A stretch of 64,000 nt of DNA from an uncultured Spirochaetia bacterium. Lineage in GTDB: Bacteria > Spirochaetota > Brachyspiria > Brachyspirales > Brachyspiraceae. The translations under genes were made by a program, and so were the position numbers. The notes beneath the pieces are model-generated. The model made no database searches. It was not told the origin of the DNA and saw nothing but the letters and a program-made list of their open reading frames with translations. The DNA lies in NCBI GenBank assembly GCA_947040495.1, contig CAMRBQ010000006.1, positions 1-64,000 of the forward strand, read 5' to 3'. This document shows positions 28,817 through 38,663 of this stretch, in pieces (position 1 is the stretch's first letter; each line of letters begins with the position of its first letter).

Positions 28817-29653
28817 CTAATTTTCAATACTAATATCTTCCAAAGAAGAAGCCACTTTATGTAAAGCTAAAACATTTTCTAACATAGATTCAACTTTATC
28901 TAATGGAAAGATGGTCGCCGAATCTGACTTGCTTTCTTTTGGATTCGGATGCACCTCCATAAATATTCCATCTACACCGAGAGCAGTAGTCGCTCGAAGC
29001 AAGGATGGTATAAACTCTCTACTGCCACCACTTACTCCACCAGCTACCGAAGGCATCTGTAGCGAATGTGTTGCATCATAAATCACAGGGGCAAATCTTT
29101 TCATTATCTCTAAGTTTCTCATGTCTACTACAAGATTACCATAGCCAAACATCGTCCCTCTTTCACATAATAAAAATCTTTTTTCTTCTATTGCTTTACT
29201 ACATTTGTTTGCTATAAACTCTGTATCATAGCCACTTATAAATTGACCTTTTTTGACAAGCATCGCAAGATTCGAATCTTGTACTGTTGTGAGCATATCT
29301 GTTTGACGACATAGAAAAGCCGGCACTTGAAGTATATCAACATATTGCGAAACCATCTCTACTTCATTTGGCGTATGCACATCTGTTAGCACAAGTAGCC
29401 CTGTTTCCTCACCAATATCTTTGAGTATCTGTAATGATTCTTTCATCCCAATACCACGAAACGAATCGAGCGAAGTTCTATTTGCTTTATCATAGCTACC
29501 CTTAAATACTAATTGTATATTAAGTTCATCGCTAATACTTTTTAACTTTCTAGCTATAAGGAATGCAATATCTCTACTTTCTATAACACAAGGACCTGCA
29601 AAAAATATCATATTTTTATTTTGGGTTGTTATTCCTTTATAATCAAAAACCAT
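28817..29653 (-). CDS. kdsA: KDO-8-phosphate synthase
   Basis: KdsA condenses phosphoenolpyruvate with arabinose 5-phosphate to give 3-deoxy-octulosonate 8-phosphate, the precursor of lipooligosaccharide Kdo. The 278-aa TIM barrel shows FFAGPCVIES, FKGSYDKANRTS, GLLVLTDVHTP, VPAFLCRQTD, DATHSLQMP and MEVHPNP. Cys22 in AGPC marks the metal-dependent class (Asn in the metal-independent one). Its presence argues for a Gram-negative-type envelope with Kdo. Confidence 0.95.
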   Translation of the reverse strand: MVFDYKGITTQNKNMIFFAGPCVIESRDIAFLIARKLKSISDELNIQLVFKGSYDKANRTSLDSFRGIGMKESLQILKDIGEETGLLVLTDVHTPNEVEMVSQYVDILQVPAFLCRQTDMLTTVQDSNLAMLVKKGQFISGYDTEFIANKCSKAIEEKRFLLCERGTMFGYGNLVVDMRNLEIMKRFAPVIYDATHSLQMPSVAGGVSGGSREFIPSLLRATTALGVDGIFMEVHPNPKESKSDSATIFPLDKVESMLENVLALHKVASSLEDISIEN

Positions 29654-29729
29654 TATTATTATTCCACCTTAACTATAAAATCAGACCGTAGTAGTATAAT
29701 TTTTAATGCTAAAATTGCAATGAACTAGA

Positions 29730-29758
29730 TAGTAATTATAAAAAAATAATCTATAATT
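29730..29758 (+). repeat. 29-bp direct repeat, left copy (before GNAT gene)
   Basis: Identical over 29 bases to 30353-30381, starting TAGTAATTATAAAA and ending CTATAATT. It carries a TATAAT box (29752-29757). The GNAT gene lies exactly between the two copies. Confidence 0.9.
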
Positions 29759-29832
29759 TAATAATATCATAAATAAAGGACTTAATCAGTAGGGTAATTT
29801 GAATAGACTACTAATTTTATAAATTAAATACG

Positions 29833-30351
29833 ATGAGTATTATGAAACTAAAACTTGAAAAAATCAGACTGGATATGGAAAAATCTTATCTATGCTTTAT
29901 CGATGAATGGAAAAAATATAATGAAAAAATAATTCCTGTTTCAGCACTGTTAGATGGGAAAAAATATTCTGAGTTTGTTGCATATACAAAGAACATGGAA
30001 ACAAATGCCCCTTCTGGATTTGTCAATGCAACGACATTATTTTTAACTTTAGATGATGAAATCATAGGTGCCATAAGCATTCGGCATAGTCTAAATAAAT
30101 ACCTATTCGATTTTGGTGGCCATATTGGTTATGGGATAAAACCATCTAAGCGTAAATGTGGATATGCAAAATCTATGGTAAAAATGTCTTTCCCAATATT
30201 AAAAGAATTAGGGCTTACAACTGTATTAATCACTTGCCATGCTAGTAATATAGCCTCTGCTAAAACAATAGAAAGCCTTGGTGGAATACTAGAAAATATA
30301 TCTACAGATGAAAACAACATTCAATATAAACGATATTGGTTAGATGTATAG
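29833..30351 (+). CDS. GNAT family N-acetyltransferase
   Basis: A 172-aa acetyltransferase with the acetyl-CoA binding segment GYGIKPSKRKCGYAKSMVKMS (motif A, Q/RxxGxG/A variant) and the C-terminal CHASNIASAKTIESLGGILE motif, where a neighbouring asparagine-containing turn is typical of RimJ/RimL-like enzymes. The substrate is unknown. There is no clear ribosome-binding site; an ATG at 29842 is an alternative start. The gene sits between two exact 29-bp repeats, so it may have been inserted or arisen with a local duplication. Confidence 0.85.
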   Translation: MSIMKLKLEKIRLDMEKSYLCFIDEWKKYNEKIIPVSALLDGKKYSEFVAYTKNMETNAPSGFVNATTLFLTLDDEIIGAISIRHSLNKYLFDFGGHIGYGIKPSKRKCGYAKSMVKMSFPILKELGLTTVLITCHASNIASAKTIESLGGILENISTDENNIQYKRYWLDV

Positions 30352-30352
30352 G

Positions 30353-30381
30353 TAGTAATTATAAAAAAATAATCTATAATT
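30353..30381 (+). repeat. 29-bp direct repeat, right copy (promoter of DUF58 gene)
   Basis: Exact copy of 29730-29758. Its TATAAT (30375-30380) ends 7 bases before the DUF58 ATG at 30388. There is no Shine-Dalgarno sequence, so transcription may start at or next to the start codon (leaderless mRNA). Confidence 0.85.
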
Positions 30382-30387
30382 ATATTT

Positions 30388-31284
30388 ATGGAAAATAATA
30401 GTACATCAAAAAAATCAAAAGATTTATTAAAATCTATAAAAAAAATAGAGATAAAAACATCTCGTATTGTAAATAATTATTTTGTAGGCGAATATCATTC
30501 CATGTTCAAAGGTCGTGGAATGGAGTTTGATGAAGTTAGAGAATATAGTGTATTCGATGATATAAGGGCTATGGATTGGAAAGTCACTGCAAGATATGGC
30601 AGACCTTTTATCAAATGCTTCAAAGAAGAGAGAGAACTTACCGTATTTATTATGGCAGATATATCGGAATCAAATAATTATTCTAGTGTAAATAAATTAA
30701 AAAAAGATATTATTGTTGAACTCACCGCATCATTTGCTTTTTCGGCTGTCAAAAATAATGATAAAGTTGGGCTTATTCTTTTCACCGATGGAATAGAAAG
30801 ATTTGTACCACCAAGAAAAGGGCGTAACCATATACTCCGCATTATAAAAGAAATTCTAGAATATAAACCACATAGCAAAAAAACAGATATTGCAAATTCA
30901 CTACTATATTTTAACAAAATACAAAAGCGTCATTCAATTCTAATTTTAATAACAGATTTTTTCTCTGATATGCCAAAGAGAGAAATTGAAATCGCTTCAA
31001 AAAGGCATGATGTCATCGCTTGTATAGTTGGCGATAAGAGAGAAAAATATATAGATGATATGGGTATCATTTCTATTGTCGACCCAGAAACAAATGAAAG
31101 TATGTATATAGATACTTCAAATAAACAGATACGAAATAAATATAATAATAAAATAAAAAAGTATATGGATGATAAAATATCTTTTCTAAGGCGTCATAAT
31201 ATCGATACTTTAGAAATATCAACAGAAGGTGATTATACAAAATCTCTAATGAACTTTTTCAAAAAAAGAGCACATAAAAGATAA
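30388..31284 (+). CDS. DUF58 domain protein (vWA-like)
   Basis: A 298-aa protein with the DUF58 signature: GEYHSMFKGRGMEFDEVREYSVFDDIRAMDWKVTARYGRPFIKCFKEERE, followed by a von Willebrand A-like domain with FIMADISESNNY (a DxSxS metal site variant) and ILITDFFSDM. DUF58 proteins usually work with a MoxR AAA+ ATPase and CoxE/BatA-type partners in chaperone-like systems, but none of these is adjacent here. The gene is convergent with the sugar permease, 5 bases apart. Confidence 0.87.
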   Translation: MENNSTSKKSKDLLKSIKKIEIKTSRIVNNYFVGEYHSMFKGRGMEFDEVREYSVFDDIRAMDWKVTARYGRPFIKCFKEERELTVFIMADISESNNYSSVNKLKKDIIVELTASFAFSAVKNNDKVGLILFTDGIERFVPPRKGRNHILRIIKEILEYKPHSKKTDIANSLLYFNKIQKRHSILILITDFFSDMPKREIEIASKRHDVIACIVGDKREKYIDDMGIISIVDPETNESMYIDTSNKQIRNKYNNKIKKYMDDKISFLRRHNIDTLEISTEGDYTKSLMNFFKKRAHKR

Positions 31285-31289
31285 AACCA

Positions 31290-32141
31290 TTACTTGCCCT
31301 TTGATGCACTCGATAAACCATGCATTAAAAATCTATGGAAAAATATAGATATAAATATAGCAGGAACTACAGCTAAAAGCCCTGCCGCAGTTGTGATGCC
31401 ATATTTTATACTATCCTTTGATACAAACTCTGAAACCACTATAGATATCGGTTTTGTCTCATATGAGCTTGCAAGTATTAATGGTATTTGAAATTGGCTC
31501 CATGTCATGAGAAATACTAAAAGTAATGATGCAAATATAGAAGGCAAAGAAAGTGGCAGTATTATCTTAAAAAATGTACATAGCTTACTACAACCATCTA
31601 TGAATGCAGCATCCTCTATTTCTTTGGGTATGGTATCAAAAAAGTTTGACATTATCCATGTGTTCATTGGCAAAAAGCTTGTTACATATACAAGTGAAAG
31701 AAAAAAGAAATTATCGAGCACCCTTAATGACGCAAATATTTTATATAATGGTATAATTGTTGCAAGCACTGGTATCGCCATTGTACTAAATAATATAAAT
31801 TTTATAAATCTTTTGCCCCGAAATGGAACCTTTGATATAGCATAAGCAAAGAATGATGCAAGTGGTAATGTAAGAAAAATTGTAATGACAGATGTCTTTA
31901 ATGAATTACTTATACCATTAAAAAATATCTTAGAATCTCTACTACTAAAATCAAGTAGCGATTTATAATTATCAAATATAATAGTTGTTGGCAAAAACTT
32001 TTTTGTATTCTTAAACATCTCATATTCTGGTGTTATACTTACTATAAAACCCCATACAAAAGGTATCAATATTGCTGTAATAAAAAACAACAAACAAATA
32101 TAATATAATATCGAAGGCTTACTATATTTTTTTATTTTCAT
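31290..32141 (-). CDS. Sugar ABC transporter permease, MalG type
   Basis: A 283-aa inner-membrane permease with six helices and the cytoplasmic EAA loop DAAFIDGCSKLCTFFKIILPLSLPSIFA that docks the ATPase. It belongs to the carbohydrate-uptake CUT1 class. It overlaps the MalF-type gene by 4 bases (translational coupling) and ends the three-gene operon binding protein-permease-permease. The ATPase is missing, so a shared MsmK/MalK-like ATPase elsewhere must serve it. Confidence 0.9.
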   Translation of the reverse strand: MKIKKYSKPSILYYICLLFFITAILIPFVWGFIVSITPEYEMFKNTKKFLPTTIIFDNYKSLLDFSSRDSKIFFNGISNSLKTSVITIFLTLPLASFFAYAISKVPFRGKRFIKFILFSTMAIPVLATIIPLYKIFASLRVLDNFFFLSLVYVTSFLPMNTWIMSNFFDTIPKEIEDAAFIDGCSKLCTFFKIILPLSLPSIFASLLLVFLMTWSQFQIPLILASSYETKPISIVVSEFVSKDSIKYGITTAAGLLAVVPAIFISIFFHRFLMHGLSSASKGK

Positions 32142-33043
32142 ATATAATGTACCTTTTTAGATAATGCTTTAATATAAATAACAGCAAATATAGTTGATAT
32201 TAAAATTATAATATATGTAAATGCACTACCAAGTCCAAAATCTAAAAATGTAAATGTTATCATATAATCTTCAAGTAGTAATGTTTTGGCAATATTACTA
32301 TAGCCAGATAATGAAACAACCTCATCAAAAACATTTATAGCTGTGATTGAGGTAAATGTAGATACTATTGCTAATGAAGAAATAAGCAGGGGCAATGTCA
32401 TTCTGAAAAATGATTGAAAAACACCCGCCCCATCAATACTTGCAGCCTCATATATACTCTCTGGTATAGCCTTGATAGATGAAAGTAATATAATAGTACC
32501 AAGCGGCACACTTCTCCATGCTATCATAATAGACAAAATAATTATTAAATAGAGCCTACTAGAAAGCCAATTAATAGGCTCATCTATAATACCAATATTT
32601 ATTAAAACTTTATTGACAAAGCCAAAGCCTGGGTGAAACATCCATCGCCATAATATGCCATTAACAATAGGGGGTAATGCCCATGGTATTATTGCTATAC
32701 CTATTAATATATTATTTATTTTGACATTAACATTAAACATCAATGCCATAATTATAGAGCATACACAACAAAACAGTACAACTAAAACCATAATAGACAT
32801 AGAATTTTGTAGTGAATACCAAAAACTTTCAGAAGCAAGTATATTCTTATAATTATCTAGCCCAATAAATGAAGCATTACTTAAATTTGTAAGCTTCATT
32901 TTTTTTAGGCTATATAAAAAAGTAGTTAAAACTGGTATCATAACCAACATAACCATAACAGTTACAGAAGGGAGCATTAAACAATAAGCTAAAATAGTCT
33001 CTCTAAATTTTTTGCTTCTATTAAAATAAAATATTTTTTTCAT
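32138..33043 (-). CDS. Sugar ABC transporter permease, MalF type
   Basis: A 301-aa six-helix permease of the CUT1 family with EAA loop YEAASIDGAGVFQSFFRMTLPLLI and the segment GILWRWMFHPGFGFVN typical of MalF/UgpA. It forms a heterodimer with the downstream MalG-type permease. The upstream neighbour is the binding-protein gene, 67 bases away on the same strand. The substrate is not predictable from the permeases. Confidence 0.9.
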   Translation of the reverse strand: MKKIFYFNRSKKFRETILAYCLMLPSVTVMVMLVMIPVLTTFLYSLKKMKLTNLSNASFIGLDNYKNILASESFWYSLQNSMSIMVLVVLFCCVCSIIMALMFNVNVKINNILIGIAIIPWALPPIVNGILWRWMFHPGFGFVNKVLINIGIIDEPINWLSSRLYLIIILSIMIAWRSVPLGTIILLSSIKAIPESIYEAASIDGAGVFQSFFRMTLPLLISSLAIVSTFTSITAINVFDEVVSLSGYSNIAKTLLLEDYMITFTFLDFGLGSAFTYIIILISTIFAVIYIKALSKKVHYI

Positions 33044-33110
33044 CTATTTATTGCTATTTCTATAATCATTATTATATAGCCACCATTAAATTTATAATAT
33101 ATACAAATTA

Positions 33111-34343
33111 TTAATTTTCTTTTATAAGTTTATTTACAACACTATCCATATAATCAAATGCCTCTTGAGGTGTTTTCACTCCCAAAACCATTTCACTTAT
33201 AGTATTAAAGATATGGGTACTCATAACAGCATAATATACAGGGACACCATTTGGAAAGACAGATACTATTCTCTTAGACTCTTCAAGTAATGCACCTGGA
33301 TTTTTAAGTTTACCTGCATCAATAATCTCTTCAAGTATGGTAGTTCTTGTTGGCATAGTATTTTGTGCATAATTTAATTCTTTTTGTATCTTAGGAGAAT
33401 TAAACCATTTTACAAATTCCATCGAAGACTCTTTATTCTTACTCATTTTTAAAACACCAAGCCCCTCAGGCAAAGCAAATGTTTTTTCAGATGGGGCATT
33501 AGCACCGGGTAGCAATATTGCATCAATCTGACCTAATACGCTAGTTTCTTTTGGATCATTTATCCTACTGACAAAAGAAGTAGGCCCTACAATAAAACTA
33601 GCCTCTCCTGATGTGATTTTTCTATAAGCATCCATTCCCGATGAGGTGGTATTAGCAGGGTCTACTAGTTTATCAACATTTACAGCATGATTTATAAACT
33701 CTAAGCTCCCAAGTATAGCCTCTTTGTTTAAAGTATTATCATCATTAAAAACAACACCGTACTTTGAAAGAGCAAGCCATATTAATGTTGTAGTTGTAGG
33801 CTCTGTTGCACTCAAAGGTATAGATAAAGGATATTTCACAATATTTTTTTCTTTTATGGTTTTCATATTCTGATAAACTTCGTCCCATGTTTGAGGCTCT
33901 TTATTAATGCCCGCATTTTTAAATTGCACTCTATTATAATAGGCAAGACGGAAATCATTTGCATATGGAAGGGCATAAACATTGCCATCTACAACAAATG
34001 GTACAATAGAAGGCATTAAATCTCTATCTTCTTGGCTAATATCTATAGGCTCAAGCCAATTAGCCGCATTAAATTCACCAATCCATGACCAATCAACTTC
34101 AACTACATCAGCAGCAGCATTACCGCCTATAGCAGCTATAGATATTTTATCACGGATATCATCCCATGAAACAACATTTATAGTAACTTCTATTCCAGTT
34201 TGCTCACTAAAAGATGCTAACATCTGTTCAGTTGGAACAGCCCAATCGGGAATCATCACAGTGATACTATTTGAAACTTTCTCTTCTTTTGGAGAACAAG
34301 ACAAAACAGAGATAAGACCTAATATCAGTAATATTTTTTTCAT
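33111..34343 (-). CDS. Extracellular sugar-binding lipoprotein (ABC transporter)
   Basis: A 410-aa family-1 solute-binding protein. The signal peptide ends in a lipobox (LSVLSCSPKEEK), so it is anchored in a membrane. The body shows the typical order: VTINVVSWDDIRDKISIAAIGGNAADVVEVDW-like N-lobe, YALPYANDFRLAYYN, PQTWDEV, and C-lobe FALPEGLGVLKMSKNKE followed by MEFVKWFNS. It delivers sugar or a sugar phosphate to the two permeases downstream. TAGGA precedes the start, and the 304-base gap to the divergent chemoreceptor must hold the operon promoter. Confidence 0.9.
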   Translation of the reverse strand: MKKILLILGLISVLSCSPKEEKVSNSITVMIPDWAVPTEQMLASFSEQTGIEVTINVVSWDDIRDKISIAAIGGNAAADVVEVDWSWIGEFNAANWLEPIDISQEDRDLMPSIVPFVVDGNVYALPYANDFRLAYYNRVQFKNAGINKEPQTWDEVYQNMKTIKEKNIVKYPLSIPLSATEPTTTTLIWLALSKYGVVFNDDNTLNKEAILGSLEFINHAVNVDKLVDPANTTSSGMDAYRKITSGEASFIVGPTSFVSRINDPKETSVLGQIDAILLPGANAPSEKTFALPEGLGVLKMSKNKESSMEFVKWFNSPKIQKELNYAQNTMPTRTTILEEIIDAGKLKNPGALLEESKRIVSVFPNGVPVYYAVMSTHIFNTISEMVLGVKTPQEAFDYMDSVVNKLIKEN

Positions 34344-34647
34344 ATTTTATGACATCCTATTTTATATATTTCTAATAATATAAACTATATTTAAAAATAA
34401 TAAATAGGAAAATAAAAATAAATAAAACAACCTTAGTTTGAAATAAACTTTTTTACTTAAAATATTAGAATAATTATGCAATTAAACAAAAATAAAAACA
34501 ATTATATTTTTTACAAAAATCAACCGATAATTACAGAGCTATCTTGTTTTATCGCTAAAATTATATATTATTATGTATGTATTATTATTATGATATATTT
34601 ATTATAAAAAACAATATAGCATTTAACTTTATGAGGCAAAGTATAAT
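34344..34647. other. Intergenic region between divergent ABC operon and chemoreceptor
   Basis: 304 bases, extremely AT-rich, with no ORF or RNA gene. It must contain promoters for both divergent genes. A CCGATAA at 34524-34530 resembles a flagellar sigma-28 -10 box, but no TAAA -35 box stands at the right distance. GAGG at 34631-34634 is the chemoreceptor's ribosome-binding site. Confidence 0.6.
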
Positions 34648-37518
34648 ATGACTCTAAAAAAAAGAATAATGATTGTAATTATATTGGTTATGTTGGTAAC
34701 AGTTGTTCCTGGTGTAATCTTTACTATTTATCTTATAACTCAAGAACAGCAGAATGTAAAAGAAAAAGAAGCTATGCGTGCTAATAAGAATTCTTTACAC
34801 CTGTTGCAAAAAGAAACAGAAAGTAATATAAATACTGTTATATCTTTATCTGAAATTTCATCCATACTGTATAGCCTGTATGAAAATGCATCTGAACAAA
34901 CTATAAAAGAAAATATTCCAAGATATTTAAATAATTTTTATTCAAAGCAAGATTCAGAAATAATGTATAGTGTCGCTATATTATTTGAACCAGACGTATT
35001 CGCTAATATTGAAGGGCTATACTCATCTTATGCTGAATACGATGATAATATGTTATTAAATAGCAACTATAATAATAACTATGTAACAAATCAATATTAT
35101 AAATTAGCAATACCACAAACATGGGATAGAACAAAAAAAAGAGATGAACTCTATTTTATATCAGATATACATAATTTCTACGACCCTCTAACAGACAGTA
35201 TAATCCCCACTATTACAATATCTGTACCCATTTATAATAATCAAAACAATATCATAGGTATAACTATTGTGAACATTGATATGAATAAAGTCAATGATTA
35301 TATATCTACAGTAAATCAAGAGCAGCCATTTAAATTTATTTTAATAAATGAAGCAACAGAAACAGTTATACTACATTCTGATAAATCAAAAATAATGAAA
35401 AAAATAAAAAATATTCCAGAAAATATTTTATTTAACAAAAGCATGGTAGATAGATACAAAGAAAAGATTATATTAGATGATATTGAATATAGAGTTTATG
35501 CATTAGATACTACTATTATAGAAAATACTAAGCTTATATTCTTAGCACCAGAATCTTATTTTTCAGAATATATGGCATATGCCAAAAATACTTTACTTTT
35601 TGTAATTATGACATTTCTAGCATTTATAACATTAGTTATTGTTGTGCTCAATATTTTAATATCTTTACTATTTAAGTCTATAAGAAATGTTGCTGATGAT
35701 ATTGAATACAGCATAAGTAATAGCGATTTATCAGTCAAATTTAAAAGCACAAAAACAAATGATGACCTTGATGAAATAGTAAAATGGAGTGATATATTCC
35801 ATAATACAATACAAAGTCTAATATATAATGTTATGAATACATTAAATACATCCAAAGATCAAAGTGGTACTCTAAGAATACAAATGAATGAGGCTTCTAG
35901 CACATTGAGAAATATGATAGATAAAATACATTTGCTTATAGAAAATATCACATCACAAAAAGCTCATATAAATAATACAACCAATGATAATAACCATATT
36001 AATGAAAATATTAATATGAACCTTAAATCATTAAATAATATAAGAAATGAAACCGGCAACCTACAAAAAAAGATAAATACACAATTAGTCTCTGTAGGTG
36101 ATATGCTTGAGGCAATAAATAATATAGGACAACTTATAAATAATGTAGACTCTGTTGTAAAGGATGCCAATGAATTAACAGAAAGTAAATATAAAACACA
36201 TGATAGTAATAAAGAACATATAAAACTGATGGATGAAAATGCAGATGAATTTACAAAATCAATAACAGCCATAACAGAATTTGTTAGCTCTATCACAGAA
36301 ATAGCACAACAAACAAATATGCTAGCTATGAATGCTGCAATAGAAGCCGCCCATGCAGGCGAACATGGAAAAGGCTTTGCTGTTGTGGCAGAAGAAATAC
36401 GTAAACTATCTTCTATGTCAAATAAACATGCAGAAAATGCAAAAGAATCTTTAAAAAGTATAACGAAAAGACTAAATACTACCATAGATGAATTCAAACA
36501 AAGAAGTGAATATTTTTGGGAAATGTCAAAAACTATAGGTCAAATTGATAACATACTGAGCTCTCTAAATGATAGCAGTAGTGGAACTGTAATATCTCTC
36601 AACATTATTAAAAATTCAAGTAATTTGCTTTCTAACACATCAAGTGATATAAAAAGGTCATATGAAGTGCTTCTAAATCAAATTGAAAACATCGAAAATG
36701 ATACAAAAATTTTAAGCGAATTTTCTAATAATACTACAGAATCTATGGATGATTTAAAAAACATGTCAGATGATGCCATAGCAGAAATAAGTAATATAAA
36801 TGTTATGATTAAAAATATTAATGACATTACATTAAGCGTAGAAGAACTTGTAATTAAGACAGACACGTCTGTAACTAATTTAGAAAACCAGATATCCAAG
36901 TATAAAGTATCTGACTTAAATACTATAAAAGAAAAAATGATAGAAAAAGAAAAAAAGACATTTAAAGTTCGAGCCGATATTATACTAAGTGAAATTGTAT
37001 ATGTAAAGGATAATTTTGGTGATGAAGCATTTGAAAAATTACTAGAGCAACTGCCACCTGATGTATCTTCTATTATTGAAAATTATGATAATATCGCATT
37101 AAAAAGCTACTTCACATTAGATACTATATATAAATTAGAGACTGCAATATCTGATTTATTTTTTAAATCAGATGAAAAAAGCACATATGAAATGGCTAAA
37201 AATTATATAATAAAATCAATACCTCTAGGAGTAAAAATTCTAATAAAAATTGTCCCCGAGCAAGTCTTTTTCAATATGATAAATAAAATGTTTTCAAAAA
37301 TATATACAGCTGCTAGATTTGAAGTTGTAAAACTAAGAAAAAACCGAGCCATTTTGCATGTTAAAGATGTGGCAAGCATGACAGCATTTACAGAAAATGG
37401 TATGCTTGGAGCAATCGAAGGGATTGTGATAATGAGAAGATCAAAAACAGCAAATGTTATAAAAACTCATTCTCTAACAAAAGGTGATCCATATACAGAA
37501 TTTGTTATAACTTGGTAG
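34648..37518 (+). CDS. Methyl-accepting chemotaxis protein with extra C-terminal domain
   Basis: A 956-aa chemoreceptor. It has a first membrane helix (about 8-30), a periplasmic double-Cache-type sensor (about 35-300), a second helix (about 312-338), a HAMP-like segment, and a long cytoplasmic coiled coil. The highly conserved signalling tip [38 protein letters not shown] is near residues 550-588. After the coiled coil there is an additional globular domain of about 185 residues (about 770-956) containing [14 protein letters not shown], and ending [11 protein letters not shown]. This resembles V4R/heme-NO-binding-like or DUF2378 folds, which is a tentative reading. The gene is monocistronic and convergent with hydE. 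Confidence 0.88.
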   Translation: MTLKKRIMIVIILVMLVTVVPGVIFTIYLITQEQQNVKEKEAMRANKNSLHLLQKETESNINTVISLSEISSILYSLYENASEQTIKENIPRYLNNFYSKQDSEIMYSVAILFEPDVFANIEGLYSSYAEYDDNMLLNSNYNNNYVTNQYYKLAIPQTWDRTKKRDELYFISDIHNFYDPLTDSIIPTITISVPIYNNQNNIIGITIVNIDMNKVNDYISTVNQEQPFKFILINEATETVILHSDKSKIMKKIKNIPENILFNKSMVDRYKEKIILDDIEYRVYALDTTIIENTKLIFLAPESYFSEYMAYAKNTLLFVIMTFLAFITLVIVVLNILISLLFKSIRNVADDIEYSISNSDLSVKFKSTKTNDDLDEIVKWSDIFHNTIQSLIYNVMNTLNTSKDQSGTLRIQMNEASSTLRNMIDKIHLLIENITSQKAHINNTTNDNNHINENINMNLKSLNNIRNETGNLQKKINTQLVSVGDMLEAINNIGQLINNVDSVVKDANELTESKYKTHDSNKEHIKLMDENADEFTKSITAITEFVSSITEIAQQTNMLAMNAAIEAAHAGEHGKGFAVVAEEIRKLSSMSNKHAENAKESLKSITKRLNTTIDEFKQRSEYFWEMSKTIGQIDNILSSLNDSSSGTVISLNIIKNSSNLLSNTSSDIKRSYEVLLNQIENIENDTKILSEFSNNTTESMDDLKNMSDDAIAEISNINVMIKNINDITLSVEELVIKTDTSVTNLENQISKYKVSDLNTIKEKMIEKEKKTFKVRADIILSEIVYVKDNFGDEAFEKLLEQLPPDVSSIIENYDNIALKSYFTLDTIYKLETAISDLFFKSDEKSTYEMAKNYIIKSIPLGVKILIKIVPEQVFFNMINKMFSKIYTAARFEVVKLRKNRAILHVKDVASMTAFTENGMLGAIEGIVIMRRSKTANVIKTHSLTKGDPYTEFVITW

Positions 37519-37529
37519 TAATATATTTT

Positions 37530-38627
37530 TTATTGCCAGTGTTTTTTGCCACCACGTTTGACATAATGCTTCGAATCACCTTGTAGCCCATAGCCCACAG
37601 ATTCCCCTATAGATAAAGCTATTTTATCAATGGATTGTAATGCTTTCTTATATGTAACATGTTTTGTTTTGCCTTCATATAAATTATAACCGTAACGATA
37701 GCTGTCATCTGTTACGTTTGGCATTATAATATTTGCACCAGAAAGTAGAGCATGCTTTTTACCATCCTCATCAAGTGTTTCAAGTGCTGTACTTGCCGCT
37801 ATGTTTATATCTTTCATTATTATTCGCATGAGCGATGTAACAATTAATGTAAGTTCTACCCTTCTATCAATATCTATTATACTACCCTTGAATTTATATA
37901 ATGGGGTATCTTTATGTGGAATAAATGGACCAAAACCCAACATATCAATATTAAAATTAAACATAAATATTATATCATCGGCAATATTTTCCATGCTCTG
38001 ATTTGGAAGCCCCACCATAAAACCACTACCAGTATGATAACCTATCTCTTTTAACATATATAAACATTCAAGCCTTTTTTCATAATCATCACAAGATTTG
38101 GTGTGTATATATTTAAATAAATCTCTATTAGATGTTTCTATTCTGAGCAGATAACGCTTAGCCCCAGCATCAAAAAATTTTTTGTATGTAGAAAAACTTT
38201 GCTCCCCTAATGATAAAGTAATACCAAGATTAGGGTATTTTGATTTTATTTTATCAAGCAGTCTAACAATTCTATTTGTGTAACTATCATTTGCTATTTC
38301 TCCCGACTGAAGAACAATAGAACCTATATCTTCATCATGGGCAAATTTTACAGCATTTAAAACATCATCATCATTTATAATATATCTTTTAATATTATTA
38401 TCGTGCCTTATACCACAATACAAACAATTTTTATCGCATATATTAGATATCTCTATCAAAGCACGTAAATATATATTTATCCCAACATGTTCCTTTTTTA
38501 TATTGTAGGCAAAATTAAATAGAGATGAGATTATCTTTTTATTGTCTGTATTTAGAAAGAATAACAAATGCTCTTTAGAAAACTTATTATCCCTAATATC
38601 AGAAATTATATTTGTTGTATCTAACAT
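37530..38627 (-). CDS. hydE: [FeFe] hydrogenase maturase HydE (radical SAM)
   Basis: A 365-aa radical SAM enzyme with CDKNCLYCG (Cys64, Cys68, Cys71, the CxxxCxxC site for the SAM-binding [4Fe-4S] cluster). The HydE/BioB-like barrel follows, and the C-terminus GYGLQGDSKHYVKRGGKKHW is HydE-like. HydE takes part in building the di-iron subcluster of [FeFe] hydrogenases together with HydG and HydF. hydF lies 2.3 kb further along the same strand, which strongly supports HydE over biotin synthase or PylB. HydG is not in the window. Confidence 0.85.
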   Translation of the reverse strand: MLDTTNIISDIRDNKFSKEHLLFFLNTDNKKIISSLFNFAYNIKKEHVGINIYLRALIEISNICDKNCLYCGIRHDNNIKRYIINDDDVLNAVKFAHDEDIGSIVLQSGEIANDSYTNRIVRLLDKIKSKYPNLGITLSLGEQSFSTYKKFFDAGAKRYLLRIETSNRDLFKYIHTKSCDDYEKRLECLYMLKEIGYHTGSGFMVGLPNQSMENIADDIIFMFNFNIDMLGFGPFIPHKDTPLYKFKGSIIDIDRRVELTLIVTSLMRIIMKDINIAASTALETLDEDGKKHALLSGANIIMPNVTDDSYRYGYNLYEGKTKHVTYKKALQSIDKIALSIGESVGYGLQGDSKHYVKRGGKKHWQ

Positions 38628-38663
38628 TTATCATAACACAAAACAAATTTTTTATAGATAATA

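Noticed and set aside
34524-34530. Sigma-28-like CCGATAA before the chemoreceptor
   Set aside because: No TAAA -35 box stands at the required spacing, and single heptamers are frequent in this sequence.
37530-38627. Biotin synthase (BioB) as the identity of the radical SAM gene
   Set aside because: No biotin genes are adjacent, while hydF lies on the same strand nearby and the C-terminus fits HydE.
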